This document shows, one piece after another, positions 6,776 through 15,356 of a DNA stretch of 34,732 nt (positions are counted from its first letter, which is position 1; every line of letters starts with the position of its first letter). Source of the stretch: Fimbriimonadaceae bacterium (GTDB lineage Bacteria > Armatimonadota > Fimbriimonadia > Fimbriimonadales > Fimbriimonadaceae); assembly GCA_025934835.1 (NCBI GenBank), contig JAICWL010000031.1, positions 1-34,732 of the forward strand, in the 5' to 3' direction. The position numbers were made by a program, and so were the translations under genes. Below the pieces are notes generated by a model that saw only the letters and a list, made by a program, of their open reading frames with translations, ran no database searches and was not told the origin of the DNA.

Positions 6776-8224
6776 GTGCCCGCTTCCTCTACTCCAGACT
6801 TGGCCGGCGGGCTGCGCAAGCTGCTCGGAGAGGATCGCGTGCTCGTGGGCCAAGACGCCCAACGAGCGTACGACTGCGACGCGTACACCGTCGAGCGCTC
6901 GAAGCCTACGGCGATCGTGCTGCCGGGCAGCACCGAAGAGGTCGCGGCGGTCGTGCGATGGTGCAACGAGAACGACGTTCCGTTCACCGCGCGAGGCGCC
7001 GGGACAGGGCTTAGCGGCGGGGCGCTGGCGGCGCTGGGAGGGGTGATCATCTCCACCAAGCGCATGACGCGCATCCTGGATATCGACGTGCCGAACCGTA
7101 GGCTGCTCGCCCAAACCGGGGCCGTCAACAAGAAGCTGACCGACGCGGTGCGGGAGTTCGGCTTGCATTTCGCCCCCGATCCCAGCTCGCAAAGCGTGTC
7201 GACGCTCGGGGGGAACATCGCGGAGAACTCCGGCGGGCCGCACACGCTCAAGTACGGCGTCACGGTCCAGCATGTCGTCGGCCTGACGCTCGTCGACCCG
7301 GAAGGGAACGTGATTACCCTTGGAGGGAAGCTCGCGTCGGGCGAGGGGTTCGATTTTGTCGGGATCGTCGTGGGGGCCGAGGGCACGCTCGGCGTCGTGA
7401 CCGAAGCATGGGTGAAGCTCACTCCACTGCCGAAGGCGGTTGAAACTTCGCTGATCGCTTTTCGATCGGTGCGCGACGCCACCAAGACGGTGGCCGAGAT
7501 TATCGCCTCCGGCGCCATACCAGCGGCGCTCGAGATCATGGACAAGGGAATTTTGGCGGCGCTTCGCGCGGCGTTCGGGCTGCAATACCCAGAAGGCGCC
7601 GAAGCGCTTCTGCTCGTCGAGTGCGACGCCGCGGGCGAGGGCGCTCAAGAACGCGCGGAAGGAGAAATGCGCGTAGCGTGCGACATCGGACTCGCCAACG
7701 GCGCGCTCGACGTGGAGACGGCCCAGGACGAGGCGCACCGCGCCAGACTGTGGACTGCGCGCAAGAAGGGGATCGGCGCCATGGGGCGGATCGCGCCGAG
7801 CATCGTGACCCATGACGGTGTGATCCCGCGCTCGAAGCTGCCTGAAATGCTGGATATGGTTTTCGATGTCTCTCAGCGGCATGGGGTCGGAGTGGCCAAC
7901 CTCTTCCATGCCGGTGACGGGAATCTTCACCCATGCTTCTACTTCGATGACCGCGATCCGGACCAGGTCGAGCGCGTGGTGGCAGCGGGGGAAGAGATCA
8001 TGAAGCGGTGCATCGAGCTCGGCGGGAGCCTAACGGGCGAGCACGGCATAGGCGTAGAAAAAATGGACTTGATGCCTTTGATGTTCTCGGAAGACGACTT
8101 GCGCCTTCAGGCGATGGCCAAGAGCATATTCAACCGCGGAATGTTGTGCAACCCTTGCAAGGTGCTTCCGAATCAGAAGAGCTGCGTGGAGCATCGAAAG
8201 CGCTGGCGCGGGGTCGCCTGGTGA
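6776..8224 (+). CDS. glcD: FAD-linked oxidase, glycolate/D-lactate oxidase subunit GlcD
   Basis: A 482-residue flavoprotein of the GlcD/D-lactate dehydrogenase family. The N-terminal FAD-binding PCMH domain (about 35-215) carries GAGTGLSGGA and STLGGNIAENSGG; the C-terminal FAD-oxidase domain carries the substrate-site region NLFHAGDGNLHP and GEHGIG. It oxidises a 2-hydroxy acid (glycolate to glyoxylate, or D-lactate to pyruvate), passing electrons through GlcE and the iron-sulfur protein GlcF to the respiratory chain at the membrane. The GTG at 6776 is the only start giving the usual N-terminus. It is the first gene of a tight plus-strand run, and its stop overlaps the glcE start (GTGA). Confidence 0.93.
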   Translation: MPASSTPDLAGGLRKLLGEDRVLVGQDAQRAYDCDAYTVERSKPTAIVLPGSTEEVAAVVRWCNENDVPFTARGAGTGLSGGALAALGGVIISTKRMTRILDIDVPNRRLLAQTGAVNKKLTDAVREFGLHFAPDPSSQSVSTLGGNIAENSGGPHTLKYGVTVQHVVGLTLVDPEGNVITLGGKLASGEGFDFVGIVVGAEGTLGVVTEAWVKLTPLPKAVETSLIAFRSVRDATKTVAEIIASGAIPAALEIMDKGILAALRAAFGLQYPEGAEALLLVECDAAGEGAQERAEGEMRVACDIGLANGALDVETAQDEAHRARLWTARKKGIGAMGRIAPSIVTHDGVIPRSKLPEMLDMVFDVSQRHGVGVANLFHAGDGNLHPCFYFDDRDPDQVERVVAAGEEIMKRCIELGGSLTGEHGIGVEKMDLMPLMFSEDDLRLQAMAKSIFNRGMLCNPCKVLPNQKSCVEHRKRWRGVAW

Positions 8225-9039
8225 GTGCCGTGCGCCTGCGACCCGAAAGCGTCGAGGAGCTCGCCGAGGCCGTTCGCGGAAGCGATTCGGTGTGCCCAGA
8301 TTCCCTCGACATGTCCAGCTTCGCGGACATTGTGGAGCTTCACCGAGACGATCAGGTGGTCGTCGTGGGCGCAGGGATGCCGATCGACGAACTGAACCGC
8401 GAGCTTGCGCTTTGCGGGCAGTGCCTGCCGATCGCCGACGTGCCGGGGGATGCGACCCCTCGCCCGCTTTCCGGCTTGCCAAGGGCGGTCGGAGAGATGC
8501 TGAGCTTCGACCTCCCGCACGCCCTCGAGGGCCAGTGCGGCTCCTGGCGGGATTGGGTGCTCGGCATGACCGTGGTGCTCGCGGACGGTACGATCGCCAA
8601 ATCCGGCTCGCGGGCCGTGAAGAGCGTCGCCGGATACGACGTGCACAAGCTGGTGATCGGCTCGCGGCGCACGCTTGCCATTCCCGCGGCGGTGATTCTT
8701 CGGACTTATCCGATCGGGAGTCTGCCGCAGTCTGCGGCTGTCGTGCTGGGCGACCGGCCCGGCGACGTGCACTGCGCGCAACGCGTGTTGCCGGAGCATC
8801 TCGACGCGCTTTGCGCCGAAGCAGTGATCTATGCGTACGATCCGGCATCGTCGGTGGTGTGGCACTACGGCGATGGCACGGACCTGACCAGGTACCCGGG
8901 CGACCGCCTAATTCGGTTCGCGCTCAGACCCGGCGACGAGCCGGACGCGAATCCATTCGAGATCGAACTTATGCGCAAGGCGAAGAGCATCTTCGACGCG
9001 ACGGGAAAGCTGTGCGCCGGCGCGATGGGCATTTTTTGA
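8221..9039 (+). CDS. glcE: FAD-binding oxidase subunit GlcE
   Basis: A 272-residue short paralogue of GlcD, as expected for GlcE: an FAD-binding domain without a full C-terminal catalytic domain. Visible motifs are VVVVGAGMPIDELNREL, SWRDWVLGMTVVLADG and KSGSRAVKSVAGYDVHKL, the last being a hallmark of GlcE. The GTG at 8221 overlaps the glcD stop; the upstream frame to 8008 lies inside glcD and is an artefact. The subunit is needed with GlcD and GlcF for glycolate dehydrogenase activity. The stop is 7 bases before glcF. Confidence 0.92.
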   Translation: MSAVRLRPESVEELAEAVRGSDSVCPDSLDMSSFADIVELHRDDQVVVVGAGMPIDELNRELALCGQCLPIADVPGDATPRPLSGLPRAVGEMLSFDLPHALEGQCGSWRDWVLGMTVVLADGTIAKSGSRAVKSVAGYDVHKLVIGSRRTLAIPAAVILRTYPIGSLPQSAAVVLGDRPGDVHCAQRVLPEHLDALCAEAVIYAYDPASSVVWHYGDGTDLTRYPGDRLIRFALRPGDEPDANPFEIELMRKAKSIFDATGKLCAGAMGIF

Positions 9040-9046
9040 GACCGCA

Positions 9047-10267
9047 ATGCCAGACCTCGAAGAACTGACCACCCACTGCATTCGGTGCGGATTCTGCATC
9101 GAGTCGTGCCCCACGTATGTAGCGACGGGCAATGAAATGGAGTCGCCGCGCGGTCGGATTTACCTGGTTCGCAGCGCCATCGAGGGAAAGCTTCGCTGGC
9201 AGGAGGATGTGCGCGAGCACTTGGAGAATTGCCTCGGCTGTCTGGCGTGTCAAACGGCTTGCCCGAGCGGAGTGCAGTATGACGAAATCTTCGAACTGGC
9301 CAAAGCGCGCATCGAGTCCGAAAAGCCCGCGAGAGCGAAAGGCGCGCTCTTGGCCGTGCTTTCGCGGCCCAAACTGCTGAAGCTGCAGTTAGAGCTCGGC
9401 GCCATTCTTCCCGGGCGGCGGATCCCATCGGCTCTGAGCAAGCTGCTGAGCGGACAGCCCCCGGAGGCGGATCGCCCCGAGGTTCAGCAGGCATCGGGAT
9501 GGCCCGCGCTCGATGAGGCGGGCCTGCCGAAAGTCCGCGGCGAGGTTTATCTGCTCGAGGGATGCGCGATGCGCGTGCTCTTTCCCCGTGTGCACGAGGC
9601 GACCCGGCGTCTTCTGCGGCGGGTCGGATACACCGTGCGGGAGGCTGAGCAGGGGTGTTGCGGCGCTTTGCACGCGCACAACGGATATCTCGACGAGGCG
9701 CGCGAACTGGCACTGCGCTTGTCGGCCTCGATTCCCTTGAATCTGCCGCTCGTGGTGAACTCGGCGGGCTGCGGAAGTGCGCTGAAAGACTACGGCCGGC
9801 TGTTCGACCTGCCGGAGCTTGTGGCGCTTTCGGAGCGGACCGTCGATGTCGCAGAATTCCTGCTTCGGGAGGGCCTTGCCGACGCGCTCGCGGGCTCGCC
9901 CGGAGTGGGGGCGCGCGCCACCTACCACGACGCCTGCCACCTCGCGAACGGCCAAGGCGTGCGCTCGCAGCCAAGGCAGCTTTTCGGCGCAGTGCCGGGC
10001 CTCGACTTGGTTCCGTTGCAAAACTCCGAAGTGTGCTGCGGCAGCGCAGGCATCTACAACCTCACGCGGCCGTCCATGGCGCGATTGCAGCTAGAGGAGA
10101 AGGTCGAAGCCATCGGAGAAACGAGGGCCGGCCTGGTCATCCTCGGCAATCCCGGCTGCCATGCATGGATTGCCCAAGGCTTGCGCGAGCGAGCGCTTGC
10201 AACCAACGTGCTGCATACCGCAGAGCTGCTCGAATCCTCGTTCTCGGGGCTGCCGCCCGGATGCTAA
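9047..10267 (+). CDS. glcF: Iron-sulfur subunit GlcF
   Basis: A 406-residue protein with two N-terminal 4Fe-4S ferredoxin motifs, CIRCGFCIESCP and CLGCLACQTACP, followed by two cysteine-rich CCG domains (CCGALHAHNGY near residue 205 and CCGSAGIYN near 327). This is the architecture of glycolate oxidase iron-sulfur subunit GlcF and related heterodisulfide-reductase-like proteins. It should carry electrons from the flavin subunits towards quinone at the membrane face. The ATG at 9047 follows glcE by 7 bases, and xylA begins 12 bases after its stop. Confidence 0.94.
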   Translation: MPDLEELTTHCIRCGFCIESCPTYVATGNEMESPRGRIYLVRSAIEGKLRWQEDVREHLENCLGCLACQTACPSGVQYDEIFELAKARIESEKPARAKGALLAVLSRPKLLKLQLELGAILPGRRIPSALSKLLSGQPPEADRPEVQQASGWPALDEAGLPKVRGEVYLLEGCAMRVLFPRVHEATRRLLRRVGYTVREAEQGCCGALHAHNGYLDEARELALRLSASIPLNLPLVVNSAGCGSALKDYGRLFDLPELVALSERTVDVAEFLLREGLADALAGSPGVGARATYHDACHLANGQGVRSQPRQLFGAVPGLDLVPLQNSEVCCGSAGIYNLTRPSMARLQLEEKVEAIGETRAGLVILGNPGCHAWIAQGLRERALATNVLHTAELLESSFSGLPPGC

Positions 10268-10279
10268 CCTAAGGGACGC

Positions 10280-11572
10280 ATGGCTTACTTCCCGGAAGTC
10301 GTAGACAGGGTCCGCTTTGAGGGCCGGTCCAGCAGAAACCCGCTTGCTTTTCGATTTTACGACCCCGACAAGCGCGTCGGGGGGAAGACGATGCGGGAGC
10401 ATCTGCGATTCGCCGTGTGCTATTGGCATACGTTCAAAGCGACCGGCATGGACCCGTTCGGTCAGCCGACGATGGATCGGCCTTGGAAAACGCCGCGCGA
10501 GACGATGGACGCGGCTTTCGAATTCTTTCAGAAGCTGGGCGTGGACTTCTGGTGCTTCCACGATTTCGACATCGCCACGGAAGGGGACAGCTACGCGCAG
10601 TCCGGCAAGAACCTGGCCGAGATGGTGAGCTACGCCGAGGAGAAGCAGGCGCAGACCGGAGTGCGGCTGCTTTGGGGCACAGCGAACTTGTTCGGCAACC
10701 CTCGCTACCAGGCCGGCGCCTCTACGAACCCGGACCCCGCGGTGTTCGCCTACGCCGCCGCGCAAGTGAAGAATGCGCTCGACGCCACGAAGCGGCTCGG
10801 TGGGTTGGGCTACGTTTTCTGGGGTGGCCGCGAAGGGTACGACACGCTTCTGAATACCGACATGGCGCGCGAGCGAGCGCAATTCGCCAAGCTGCTGTGG
10901 ATGGCGATCGACTATGCCAAGTCGATCGGGTTCAGCGGTCAGCTTTACATCGAGCCGAAGCCGAAAGAGCCCACGACACACCAGTACGACAGCAATGCGG
11001 AGGCTTGTCTGAACTTTCTGCGCGAGTTCGGGCTGATGGACCACCTCAAGCTGAACCTCGAGACCAACCATGCGACTTTGGCCGGTCACTCGATGCTGCA
11101 CGAACTTCGGGTGGCGCGCGCAGCGGGCGTGCTCGGCAGCGTCGATGCGAACACCGGAGATGAGCTTATCGGGTGGGATACCGACCAGTTTCCGACGAGC
11201 GTTTATCTCACCACGTCGATCATGCTCGAGATTTTGGAAATGGGGGGCTTCACGACGGGCGGCCTGAACTTCGACGCCAAGGTGCGGCGCCAATCGCATG
11301 AGCCGGTCGACCTTCTGTACGCCCACATCGGTGGGATGGACGCCTTTGCCCGGGGGCTCGAGGTCGCCCACGCCATCCGCGAAGACGGCCGGCTGGCCGA
11401 GCACGTGCGCCGACGATACGAGGGATGGGACAGCGATTTGGGCAGGAAGATCCTTTCCGGCGAACTCTCCATGAAAGATTGCGCGAACTACGCCTTGACG
11501 AACCCCGAGCCGACGCGGGTTTCGGGCCGGCAGGAATACCTCGAAAACTTAGTCAACGAGTTCATTCTCTAA
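10280..11572 (+). CDS. xylA: Xylose isomerase (class II)
   Basis: A 430-residue TIM-barrel isomerase converting D-xylose to D-xylulose in the cytoplasm, metal-dependent. The catalytic His-Asp pair is His94/Asp97 in FWCFHDFDIA. Other signatures are VFWGGREGYDTLLNTD, YIEPKPKEPTTHQYD (metal-binding Glu near 225), NLETNHATLAGH and GSVDANTGD. Length and the N-terminal region make it class II. An AAGGGA ribosome binding site lies just before the ATG. No xylulokinase or xylose transporter is nearby; instead it follows glcDEF by 12 bases, suggesting a shared transcript for scavenging plant-derived or algal small carbon compounds. Confidence 0.97.
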   Translation: MAYFPEVVDRVRFEGRSSRNPLAFRFYDPDKRVGGKTMREHLRFAVCYWHTFKATGMDPFGQPTMDRPWKTPRETMDAAFEFFQKLGVDFWCFHDFDIATEGDSYAQSGKNLAEMVSYAEEKQAQTGVRLLWGTANLFGNPRYQAGASTNPDPAVFAYAAAQVKNALDATKRLGGLGYVFWGGREGYDTLLNTDMARERAQFAKLLWMAIDYAKSIGFSGQLYIEPKPKEPTTHQYDSNAEACLNFLREFGLMDHLKLNLETNHATLAGHSMLHELRVARAAGVLGSVDANTGDELIGWDTDQFPTSVYLTTSIMLEILEMGGFTTGGLNFDAKVRRQSHEPVDLLYAHIGGMDAFARGLEVAHAIREDGRLAEHVRRRYEGWDSDLGRKILSGELSMKDCANYALTNPEPTRVSGRQEYLENLVNEFIL

Positions 11573-13096
11573 ATGTTTCATGCGATGAAAACCCTATACC
11601 GAACCTTCGCCATATCGATTCTTCTTTCGCTGGCGCTCGGAGCGATCGGCGAACCGCTCGAGTTCCATGTTCGCACACCGCGAGGAGCCTATTCCGGCGA
11701 AGAGGACGTGAGGGCGGTCGTGTACTTGTCGAAGAGTGAGGACGAGCCGCGGTTTGGCCCGAACTGGTTCGCTCCGGAGCCGTGCTACTCGGCGAAATTC
11801 GTGCAGGCTCGCGCGGGGGCAGACCTTGTAGTTTCGGAAGCGAACGCGACCGGGTTTCCGGGCAAGCTAGCCGCTCTCGAGCCGGGCGTGTACAAGGTCC
11901 AAGCCGTCGTCGACCGGGACCTCGGCGGGCGGGCGATCGGCGACAGCCCCGGGAATTTCTACTCCACCACCGTGAGTCTGAACCTCAACCCTGCTTCTTC
12001 CGGCGCGATCGACCTGACCTGCGACAACAAAGTAGATCCGCCAAACGTCGCCGACACGGCCAACGTCAAGGTGGTTCATATCCAATCGAAGCTTCTCAGC
12101 AACTTCTACCGCCGCCCGACGTCGATGTACGCTTCGGTCGCGCTGCCCGCGGGCTACGATCAGAAGCCGAGTGCGAAGAAGTATCCGGTGCTGTACGTCG
12201 TGCCCGGCTTCGGAGGCGGCTACGAAAACTCTCGCGGGTTACAGTCCGAGGCGCCAAAAGATCCTCCGTTCATCGTCGTTATGCTCGATCCGAACTGCCC
12301 GACGGGCCACTCGGTATTTGCGGACAGTGAGAACAATGGACCCTGGGGCCGCGCGCTGACCACCGAGTTGATTCCCGCGATCGAGCATCGATTCCGAATC
12401 GATGCTCGGCCGCAAGCCAGATTCGTCACCGGGCATTCCAGCGGCGGATGGTCGAGCCTATGGCTGCAGATCACCTATCCGGACTTCTTCGGCGGCGTCT
12501 GGAGCACGTCGCCCGATCCGGTCGACTTCCGAGACTTCCAGAGAATCGATATTTACGCCAAGGGCGAGAATATGTTCACCGATCACGAAGGAAAGCCCCG
12601 GCCGCTGGCGCGCGAGGGGGATCGGGTGCTCGCCTGGTACAAGACATTCAGCGACATGGAGCGACCGATTCGCGGCGAACAGCTTGGCTCTTTCGAAGCC
12701 GTTTTCAGCCCGCGAGGGCCCGACGGCCAACCGATGAAGCTTTGGAACCGCCAGACCGGCGCGATCTCGCCGACCGTGGCCGAGGCATGGCGCAAGTACG
12801 ACATCGACTCCATATTGCGGGCCAAGTGGAAAACGCTCGGTCCGAAGCTTCGCGGCAAGCTGCACATCTTCACGGGCAACGAGGACACCTTCTATTTGGA
12901 GGGCGCCGTGAAGCTGCTGAAGAAGGACCTGGCCAGCCTTGGGTCCGATGCGGAGGTGGAGATCCTGCCCGGAAACCACATGACGGTCATGACCCAAAGC
13001 TTGAGAAATCACATGAAGGCTGAGATGGCCCGGGCTTACAAGGAATCGGTCGGTTTCGCGCGAAATTATACTCGCATAGCGATGACTTTCAACTAA
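11573..13096 (+). CDS. Exported esterase-like alpha/beta hydrolase (putative esterase family)
   Basis: A 507-residue protein with an N-terminal Sec signal (hydrophobic core AISILLSLALGA) and a C-terminal putative-esterase (PF00756, esterase D/feruloyl-esterase-like) domain from about residue 170. KKYPVLYVVPGFGGGYEN forms the oxyanion-loop strand, and GHSSGG carries the presumed nucleophile Ser289; GNHMTVM near the end probably supplies the catalytic His. The N-terminal 150 residues resemble a beta-sandwich accessory domain. The likely site is periplasm or surface, and the substrate is unknown. The ATG at 11573 abuts the xylA stop directly; a second ATG at 11585 gives a more typical signal peptide (MKTLYRT). 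Neither has a strong ribosome binding site. Confidence 0.85.
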   Translation: MFHAMKTLYRTFAISILLSLALGAIGEPLEFHVRTPRGAYSGEEDVRAVVYLSKSEDEPRFGPNWFAPEPCYSAKFVQARAGADLVVSEANATGFPGKLAALEPGVYKVQAVVDRDLGGRAIGDSPGNFYSTTVSLNLNPASSGAIDLTCDNKVDPPNVADTANVKVVHIQSKLLSNFYRRPTSMYASVALPAGYDQKPSAKKYPVLYVVPGFGGGYENSRGLQSEAPKDPPFIVVMLDPNCPTGHSVFADSENNGPWGRALTTELIPAIEHRFRIDARPQARFVTGHSSGGWSSLWLQITYPDFFGGVWSTSPDPVDFRDFQRIDIYAKGENMFTDHEGKPRPLAREGDRVLAWYKTFSDMERPIRGEQLGSFEAVFSPRGPDGQPMKLWNRQTGAISPTVAEAWRKYDIDSILRAKWKTLGPKLRGKLHIFTGNEDTFYLEGAVKLLKKDLASLGSDAEVEILPGNHMTVMTQSLRNHMKAEMARAYKESVGFARNYTRIAMTFN

Positions 13097-13113
13097 GCTA
13101 CAAGGACAGACCT

Positions 13114-14553
13114 ATGAAATTATTGCTTCGTAGCCTTTACCTCGGAGTTGCCCTGGCGAGCGGCGTTCACGCGCTGGCGCAGGGAGACCCTGCCACGCTC
13201 GATCGGATCGTCGACCAAGGGAAAAACCACAGTCAGGTCATGCGCATCCTGCACGATCTCACGGTTGGGATCGGACCCCGGCTCACCAGCTCGCCGAGGC
13301 TTGCGAAGGCCGAGCAATGGGCGTCGGACCAGTTCCGCAAGTTCGGCTGCACGAACGTGCACCTCGAGAAGTGGGGTGATACGCCGGTCGGCTGGGATCG
13401 CGGGCCGCTTCAGATGGCGCGCATGGTCGAGCCTTTCGATTCGCCAATGGTATTCACTGTGCCCGCTTGGACGGACGGGACGAAAGGCGTGGTCCGAGCC
13501 CGGGTCGTGCGGGCGCCGACGACGATGGAAGAGCTTGAAAAGGTGAAACCTCAGCTCAAAGGCGCGTGGGTTCTGTTCCCCGGCGCGGCTTCTGCGCGGC
13601 GAGGGGCCGACACGGCGGGGACGGTCCCTCTGGATGTCGCCCAGGCCATCGACGCATCCGGCATCGCCGGCAGGATATATGGAAGCCGCAACGAGCTGGT
13701 GGTGACGAGCGGAACTTGGGCCAACAAGACCTACGAGAATCATCCCGGCACACTTCGGGTGACCGTTCGCAAGTCGGATTACGATCGCCTCGACAGAAAT
13801 CTCGAGTTCGGGCGAAACGTCGTGGTGGAAATTGGCGCGGAAAGCCATTGGTACAAGGGGCCGGTGCCCCAGTACAACGTCGTAGCGGAGATCAAAGGCA
13901 CCGAGAAGCCGGACGAAGTCGTCATCGTGAGTGGCCACCTTGATTCGTGGAACGGTCCGGGCTCGCAGGGCGCGCTCGACAACGGCGTTGGGAGCTCCAC
14001 CGCATTGGAAGCAGCCAGAATCCTGTGCGCCGCGCACGCCAAGCCGAAGCGCACGATTCGATTCATCCTGTGGACCGGCGAAGAGGAGGGTCTCTACGGC
14101 TCGCGAGCATACGTGCAGCAGCACGCCGCCGAACTGGACAAGATCAGCGCGGTCCTCGTGGACGACGGCGGCACGAACTACCAGGGCGGCTACGAAATCC
14201 TGGAGCAGATGAAGCCGATGATGGAGGCTGCCATTGCCAAGAGCCAGGCGGCGTTTCCGGATATGCCGCAGAAGCTCGAGGTCGTGAAGGGCCCGCGAAT
14301 GCCGAGAGGCGGGGGCAGCGACCATGCGCCCTTCAACTCTGTCGGCGTGCCCGGTTTCTTTACCATCGAAACTGGACGGTCGGATTACGGCTACGTGCAT
14401 CACACGCAACACGACCGATACGAAATGGCCATCCCCGAGTATCTCGTGCAGTCGGCGACGAATCACGCTCTCGTTTCGTACAACCTGGCTTGCGCCGACA
14501 CCTTGCTACCGCGCGAACCCAAACCAGAACCTGCACCGACCGACGGCGGGTAG
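13114..14553 (+). CDS. Exported M28-family zinc aminopeptidase
   Basis: A 479-residue protein with a signal peptide (LYLGVALASGVHALA) and a C-terminal M28 peptidase domain, with a PA-domain-like insertion around 120-215. The dinuclear zinc site is complete: His275 in VSGHLDSW, bridging Asp289 in ALDNGVGSS, catalytic Glu323 and metal-binding Glu324 in WTGEEEGLYGS, and His430 in HHTQHD. It should release N-terminal residues from peptides in the periplasm or outside the cell. AAGGAC lies seven bases before the ATG. The gap to the upstream esterase is 17 bases, so the two exported hydrolases are probably cotranscribed. The C-terminal tail is Pro/Glu-rich (EPKPEPAPTD). Confidence 0.94.
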   Translation: MKLLLRSLYLGVALASGVHALAQGDPATLDRIVDQGKNHSQVMRILHDLTVGIGPRLTSSPRLAKAEQWASDQFRKFGCTNVHLEKWGDTPVGWDRGPLQMARMVEPFDSPMVFTVPAWTDGTKGVVRARVVRAPTTMEELEKVKPQLKGAWVLFPGAASARRGADTAGTVPLDVAQAIDASGIAGRIYGSRNELVVTSGTWANKTYENHPGTLRVTVRKSDYDRLDRNLEFGRNVVVEIGAESHWYKGPVPQYNVVAEIKGTEKPDEVVIVSGHLDSWNGPGSQGALDNGVGSSTALEAARILCAAHAKPKRTIRFILWTGEEEGLYGSRAYVQQHAAELDKISAVLVDDGGTNYQGGYEILEQMKPMMEAAIAKSQAAFPDMPQKLEVVKGPRMPRGGGSDHAPFNSVGVPGFFTIETGRSDYGYVHHTQHDRYEMAIPEYLVQSATNHALVSYNLACADTLLPREPKPEPAPTDGG

Positions 14554-14561
14554 GGATCGAC

Positions 14562-15356
14562 ATGGACAGGGTCGAGGAGTTCACGCAACACTGCGTCGGT
14601 CTGCTCGACCCTCGGCCGTTCGACGCGGAGGGTGCGATTCCCGATTCGGTGCGCATCCCGGTCGAAGAGCTACCCCACCGCACCTTCGAGCTTCCGCCGG
14701 AAAGCGCCGAACTGCCCGTGGCAGCCGTCGAGCCTTGGGGCGAGCAGGCGATCTCGGCGCTGGCGCGGATCGGGCGACGAGCGGTCGCGAAACCGTGCGC
14801 ATCGAGCCCGGGGCCACTGGACATGAGGGCGCGATTGTGGCAGCCGAACCCCTTTCTTCTCGAAGCGCTCCGGTCGCTTCGGCCGGGACGAGCCGTCGAT
14901 TATGCGTGCGGCAGCGGGCGCGACGCGGTAGGGCTCGCCTGCTGCGGGTGGAAGGTCACGGCGATCGACCACCTGCCCGATGCGCTCCAGCGGGCGGCCA
15001 TGCTGGAATCTCGGTACGCACCCGCATGGGACGCTGAGCCAATAGAGTGGCTTTGCCGGGACTTGGAAGCCGACGATCTGGGCATCGAGCGGCCGTGCGA
15101 TCTGGCCGTGATGTTCCGGTTCCTTCATCGGCCGCTCATCGAGCAAATCGTCGAGCACCTCGAGCCGGGAGGCAGCTTCCTCTTGGAAACGTTTACCGCC
15201 GAGCACCGAAAGACACACGGCAAGCCTCGGACCGAGAGGTTCGTAGTTTGGCCCGGCGAACTGGAACGAATGGCGAAGGGGCTCGAGCTTCGGCACTGCT
15301 CGGAGGAGTGGCGCGGCCCGAGCCATACAGCCAGGCTCTGGGCTGTCAAGAGCTAG
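14562..15356 (+). CDS. SAM-dependent methyltransferase with degenerate N-terminal rhodanese-like domain
   Basis: A 264-residue protein. Residues about 10-75 read like a rhodanese fold (LLDPRPFDAEGAIPDSVRIPVEELPHR), but the active-site Cys loop is missing and the domain breaks off early. The C-terminal class I methyltransferase domain starts near 98, with motif I AVDYACGSGRD (111-121) and the acidic ITAID-type second strand, then DLAVMFRFLHR and LEPGGSFLLETF. The substrate is unknown. It begins 8 bases after the M28 peptidase stop at ATG 14562; the open frame further upstream is a shadow. The stop TAG is interleaved with the stop of the convergent minus-strand gene in a shared CTAG. Confidence 0.85.
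   Translation: MDRVEEFTQHCVGLLDPRPFDAEGAIPDSVRIPVEELPHRTFELPPESAELPVAAVEPWGEQAISALARIGRRAVAKPCASSPGPLDMRARLWQPNPFLLEALRSLRPGRAVDYACGSGRDAVGLACCGWKVTAIDHLPDALQRAAMLESRYAPAWDAEPIEWLCRDLEADDLGIERPCDLAVMFRFLHRPLIEQIVEHLEPGGSFLLETFTAEHRKTHGKPRTERFVVWPGELERMAKGLELRHCSEEWRGPSHTARLWAVKS

Noticed and set aside
8008..8220. Upstream extension of glcE to 8008
   Set aside because: This is glcD coding sequence in another frame; GTG 8221 yields the family-typical GlcE N-terminus.
13947..14561. Upstream extension of the methyltransferase gene
   Set aside because: It overlaps the M28 peptidase completely and is Arg-rich out-of-frame translation.
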